NCBI GenBank assembly: GCA_021784205.1 | Contig: JAJXTB010000124.1 | Span: forward strand, 1 to 6,855 | Origin: Actinomycetes bacterium | GTDB lineage: Bacteria > Actinomycetota > Acidimicrobiia > Acidimicrobiales > RAAP-2 | DNA length: 6,855 nt | Direction: 5' to 3' | Shown: one piece after another, positions 5,155 to 6,855 of the stretch | Position numbering within the stretch: position 1 is the first letter of the stretch | Layout: each line of letters starts with the position of its first letter | Made by a program: the position numbers and the translations under genes | The notes under the pieces: model-generated | The model's database searches: none | Told to the model about the DNA's origin: nothing | What the model saw: the letters and a program-made list of their open reading frames with translations, nothing else

Positions 5155-5334
5155 ATGAGTGAACCGACCAACGTTCCGCGTTGCGACGAGTGCGGGGAGC
5201 GGCTTCAGGCGGTTGACGCCGGGGTAACAGTGAGCCGCGTCCGTCTCACGGGGTCCGGTCGTCCCCTGTGGATACGAGAGATGCTGTGCGGCTCGTGCTA
5301 CGCCCGGACGAAGAACGGAGAACCCCGTGACTGA
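5155..5334 (+). CDS. 59-residue double CxxC candidate zinc-ribbon protein
   Basis: ATG 5155 is chosen because AAGGGAG (5142-5148) stands six bases upstream; the frame is open to 5116 but that part belongs to the preceding gene. The protein has C10-D-E-C13-GERL and C45-G-S-C48-YARTKNG, a classic zinc-ribbon layout with a basic beta-hairpin-like middle (VSRVRLTGSGRPLWIREML). Its initiation region (AGGGAGAGAGC, then ATGAG and GAA) is almost the same as that of the gene at 4940, suggesting a duplicated start module or a distant duplication of the gene. The stop TGA 5332-5334 lies inside the start region of the next gene. Function unknown; nucleic-acid binding is plausible. Confidence 0.75.
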   Translation: MSEPTNVPRCDECGERLQAVDAGVTVSRVRLTGSGRPLWIREMLCGSCYARTKNGEPRD

Positions 5335-5683
5335 CGACCTGCACCTGTTCACCGAGGACGGCACCGAGTACGTGCTGCCCGCCGACTTCTTCGCGGGGCC
5401 GCTGAAGCCGGGGACGAGGGGGACGTGGGGAGATTATTGGTGGCAGCGCGGGACCGTCGCGGCAGGCGTACCGGACTGTGACGACGATATTGTGGTTCTC
5501 GACGAGATCAACTGCTACCACATCATCGCGCTGATCGACTTCATCCCTGAGGTCAAACCCGAGCCGCCAACGACGGTGATGGTTCCGATGCGGGCCGACG
5601 TCGCTCGGTGGATAATCGAGAATGCGGACGACGATACCGCCACTGCCGCTGCCGAGGCGCTGAAGAAGGCGGGGCTGAAGTGA
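5327..5683 (+). CDS. Unrecognised 118-residue protein
   Basis: GTG 5327 is the start: GGAG (5317-5320) lies six bases upstream, and GTGACTGAC copies the ATGACTGAC starts at 3687, 3802 and 4557. Residues 1-35 read as a short beta-rich segment (LHLFTEDGTEYVLPADFF); residues 35-60 are Trp-rich then acidic (DYWWQRG, DCDDDIVVLDE); residues 60-75 are hydrophobic (CYHIIALIDFI); the last third is a separate helical segment (ADVARWIIENADDDTATAAAEALKKAG). No catalytic motif, membrane span or metal site stands out. It overlaps both neighbours, so it is translationally coupled in the accessory operon. Confidence 0.75.
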   Translation: MTDDLHLFTEDGTEYVLPADFFAGPLKPGTRGTWGDYWWQRGTVAAGVPDCDDDIVVLDEINCYHIIALIDFIPEVKPEPPTTVMVPMRADVARWIIENADDDTATAAAEALKKAGLK

Positions 5684-5904
5684 ATACCGACACCCTCACC
5701 ACCGCCCGCGGGACCGTCTGGGATCCCGTGACCACCACCTTCGCTCGGCGCGACCTGTTCGAGATCTACCACGCCCTCGGGGACTTCCTCGTGGACCTGC
5801 GCTGGCGGATCGAGCAGGCCCACCCCGAGATGGTGCGACAACAGCTCGAGATCCGCTACGAGCTGATCAGCCGCCTCCGCGACGACCTCAACGAAAGGAT
5901 ATAG
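5680..5904 (+). CDS. Unrecognised 74-residue helical protein
   Basis: GTG 5680 overlaps the previous stop (GTGA); an AAGG purine run lies about ten bases upstream. After a polar Thr-rich start (NTDTLTTARGTVWDPVTTTF) the rest is one or two charged amphipathic helices (RRDLFEIYHALGDFLVDLRW, then EQAHPEMVRQQLEIRYELIS), compatible with a small coiled-coil or helical bundle protein. Third positions return to strong GC bias, like the polymerase. No family recognised. The frame is open upstream to 5608, but that part is a shadow of the 118-residue gene. Confidence 0.7.
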   Translation: MNTDTLTTARGTVWDPVTTTFARRDLFEIYHALGDFLVDLRWRIEQAHPEMVRQQLEIRYELISRLRDDLNERI

Positions 5905-5906
5905 GA

Positions 5907-6134
5907 ATGGAACCGTTAGACCTCATCGAGGTGCTGGGGGCGACCGAGGTCACCGCCAACACCGCCTACCGCGAGCTGCTGCTCGCCGCCCTCGAGGCCG
6001 ACCGCCGCGAGGCCGTGGGCCGCGAGCGGACCCTGGTGCGCCGGGGTGCGGGGGACAAGGCCATCGTCTACGAGCAGGGGATCGCCGACGGTCTACGCCG
6101 GGCGCTCGCCATAGTCGAGACGGTGCTCTCGTGA
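5907..6134 (+). CDS. Unrecognised 75-residue helical protein
   Basis: ATG 5907 follows the previous TAG by two bases and has AAAGGAT (5894-5900) at six bases, so the start is secure. The whole protein reads as charged helices (AYRELLLAALEADRREAVGRE, then YEQGIADGLRRALAIVETVL) around a short basic turn (RRGAGDKA). Its ends suggest a two-helix hairpin. No motif or family is recognised. Its stop overlaps the start of the small membrane protein (GTGA). Confidence 0.72.
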   Translation: MEPLDLIEVLGATEVTANTAYRELLLAALEADRREAVGRERTLVRRGAGDKAIVYEQGIADGLRRALAIVETVLS

Positions 6135-6223
6135 GCATCGCCGCCACCCAGCAGATCGGGGCCGTGCTGATCGTCGTGTCCCTCTTGGCCCTCCTCGCCT
6201 CCTGGGGCAGAAACCGGCGGTGA
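6131..6223 (+). CDS. 30-residue single-span membrane mini-protein
   Basis: GTG 6131 overlaps the previous stop (GTGA) and the frame ends at TGA 6221-6223. Residues about 9-25 (IGAVLIVVSLLALLASW) are one uninterrupted hydrophobic segment of transmembrane length, followed by GRNRR, a positive end expected to stay in the cytoplasm. A polar start (SIAATQQ) would face outward. Tectiviruses carry many such tiny membrane proteins in the lipid layer under the capsid; tailed phages have similar small holin-like or superinfection proteins. The Shine-Dalgarno site is weak, so the call rests on the overlap and the clean span. The gene ends just before the promoter at 6229. Confidence 0.6.
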   Translation: MSIAATQQIGAVLIVVSLLALLASWGRNRR

Positions 6224-6228
6224 ATGCC

Positions 6229-6256
6229 TTGACCCGCGACGACCGGCTGCTATAGT
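6229..6256 (+). promoter_or_regulatory. Extended -10 sigma-70-like promoter before the putative virion genes
   Basis: TTGACC (-35, 6229-6234), a 16-base spacer, then TATAGT (-10, 6251-6256), with TG one base before it (6248-6249), i.e. an extended -10. It lies in the only real intergenic gap of the window (6224-6302), where a promoter is expected. Transcription would start near 6263, giving a leader of about 40 bases before ATG 6303. It is the best promoter here and probably drives the capsid block. Confidence 0.78.
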
Positions 6257-6276
6257 CCAGAGTCGTAGGGGTGTCC

Positions 6277-6301
6277 GGCGATACCAGTCAGGAGTATCGT
6301 C
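6277..6301 (+). promoter_or_regulatory. Leader hairpin with the ribosome-binding site in its loop
   Basis: CGATAC (6279-6284) and GTATCG (6294-6299) are perfect reverse complements around a nine-base loop; one G-U and one G-C pair extend the stem to eight pairs (6277-6284 with 6294-6301). AGGAG (6290-6294), the Shine-Dalgarno site for ATG 6303, occupies the loop and first stem base. In RNA it would present or partly restrict the ribosome site; in DNA it could be an operator. No T-run follows, so it is not a terminator. Confidence 0.55.
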
Positions 6302-6302
6302 T

Positions 6303-6455
6303 ATGCCCACCAAGAAGACGTTCGGCTTCGTGATCGGGATGCTCATCCTGTGGGAGGGTGCAATGACCATCCCGAAGGCATGGGCCCTCCGCCACGCTCG
6401 TGAGGACACCGGTATCAAGCAGGAGGCCTTCAAGGCCGCGGCGGTGGTGTTCTAA
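6303..6455 (+). CDS. 50-residue hydrophobic small protein, first gene of the putative virion operon
   Basis: ATG 6303 has AGGAG (6290-6294) at eight bases and is the first start after the promoter at 6229-6256. The product begins MPTKKTFGFVIGMLILWEGA: a basic start, a hydrophobic stretch at residues 7-17, a charged break at E18, then a second weakly hydrophobic part (MTIPKAWALRH) and a charged helix (EDTGIKQEAFKAAAVVF). It may be a short membrane-associated virion protein or a capsid cofactor. A second in-frame ATG at 6363 has GGGAGGG upstream but only at four bases, so I prefer 6303. The stop overlaps the next start (TAATG). No family recognised. Confidence 0.65.
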   Translation: MPTKKTFGFVIGMLILWEGAMTIPKAWALRHAREDTGIKQEAFKAAAVVF

Positions 6456-6855
6456 TGGCTACCGGAACCCCCGTCGCGCAGACCGCGCAGAACCCCCAGC
6501 CCCAGACCACGGTCGAAGGGCCGGGTCCCTTCATCCGCAACAGCCAGGCCGGCATGGGCCCGATCTATCTCGTCTCGGGCACGCCCATGGGCGGGATGGT
6601 CAACCAGGCCCTCGTCGCCAAGCCCGGCTACTACCGGAACTTCCGCGTCGAGGTCGACTTCGTCACCGCCGGCACGATCACCGGCTCCACGGCCCTCGCC
6701 GCTGACGCCCCGTTCAACTACGCGAACTTCATCCAGATGAAGGACTCGTTCGGGACGCCGGTGATCACGGGCTCGGGCTACACCGTGACCAAGCTGATCA
6801 ACCTCTACGGCGGATCCTTCGGCGTGAACAACGGCACCAACGACGTGACGACCCT
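6455..6855 (+). CDS. Probable double-jelly-roll major capsid protein, N-terminal part (partial)
   Basis: The first 133 residues of a protein cut by the window edge. Residues 5-24 are Gln/Pro/Thr-rich and probably disordered. Beyond that the chain is beta-rich with few charges: PFIRNSQAGMGPIYLVSGTP (25-44), PGYYRNFRVEVDFVTAGTIT (57-76), AADAPFNYANFIQMKDSFGT (82-101), then GSGYTVTKLINLYGG (106-120). The order 'G-Y-R-N-F-R-V-E-V', 'A-D-A-P-F-N', 'F-I-Q-M-K-D-x-x-G-x-P' and 'G-Y-x-V-x-K' is what I recall from the first jelly roll of major capsid proteins of tailless double-jelly-roll phages. Position after the strongest promoter fits a virion gene. The start is set by TAATG coupling. I cannot see the second jelly roll, so a different beta-sandwich virion protein remains possible. 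Confidence 0.55.
   Translation, partial: MATGTPVAQTAQNPQPQTTVEGPGPFIRNSQAGMGPIYLVSGTPMGGMVNQALVAKPGYYRNFRVEVDFVTAGTITGSTALAADAPFNYANFIQMKDSFGTPVITGSGYTVTKLINLYGGSFGVNNGTNDVTT

Noticed and set aside
6224..6302. Rho-independent terminator in the intergenic gap
   Set aside because: The only hairpin there lacks a T-run and is placed directly before a start codon with the ribosome site in its loop.

Overview
The window is a compact, GC-rich, almost gap-free stretch of phage-type DNA in which every supported gene reads on the + strand. Gene ends and starts nearly always overlap (ATGA, GTGA, TGATG, TAATG and an eight-base start/stop overlap). The strong C/G preference at third codon positions, GTG starts, Shine-Dalgarno sites of the GGAGAGG/GGGAGAG kind and an Ala/Lys/Pro histone-H1-like tail suggest a virus of a high-GC host, most likely an actinobacterium. 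Its two clear promoters are sigma-70-like. The organism is inferred from style, not from a recognised host gene.

Layout. (1) Positions 1-1598 hold the end of an unrecognised gene, a small helix-turn-helix protein, a 310-residue basic ORF that looks like two genes run together (an internal Shine-Dalgarno and ATG lie at 1099), and a 92-residue helical protein. (2) Positions 1564-3003 encode a family B DNA polymerase. All three palm motifs are visible, with spacing like that of protein-primed polymerases, but the N-terminal region is short and shows no 3'-5' exonuclease motif. (3) Positions 3000-3685 encode a phage Dam-type adenine methyltransferase and a zinc-ribbon mini-protein; a consensus promoter (3621-3649) lies in the tail of the latter. 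(4) Positions 3678-6223 are an accessory run of small genes: three more candidate zinc-binding mini-proteins, a protein ending in 24 exact-length copies of a 12-base repeat, a [13 protein letters not shown] phage protein, several unrecognised small proteins and a 30-residue single-span membrane protein. (5) At 6224-6302, the only real intergenic gap, an extended -10 promoter and a hairpin with the ribosome-binding site in its loop precede a 50-residue hydrophobic protein and, cut by the window edge, a beta-rich protein that I read as the start of a double-jelly-roll major capsid protein.

Together, a protein-primed-like family B polymerase, tiny membrane proteins and a jelly-roll-like capsid protein, with no tailed-phage gene in view, point to a tectivirus-like tailless dsDNA phage, comparable to the known high-GC actinobacterial tectiviruses Toil, WheeHeim and Forthebois. 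The left part would be the replication operon and the right edge the start of the virion operon. The polymerase is secure; the capsid assignment is moderately likely; the terminal-protein role proposed for the ORF upstream of the polymerase is positional inference only.
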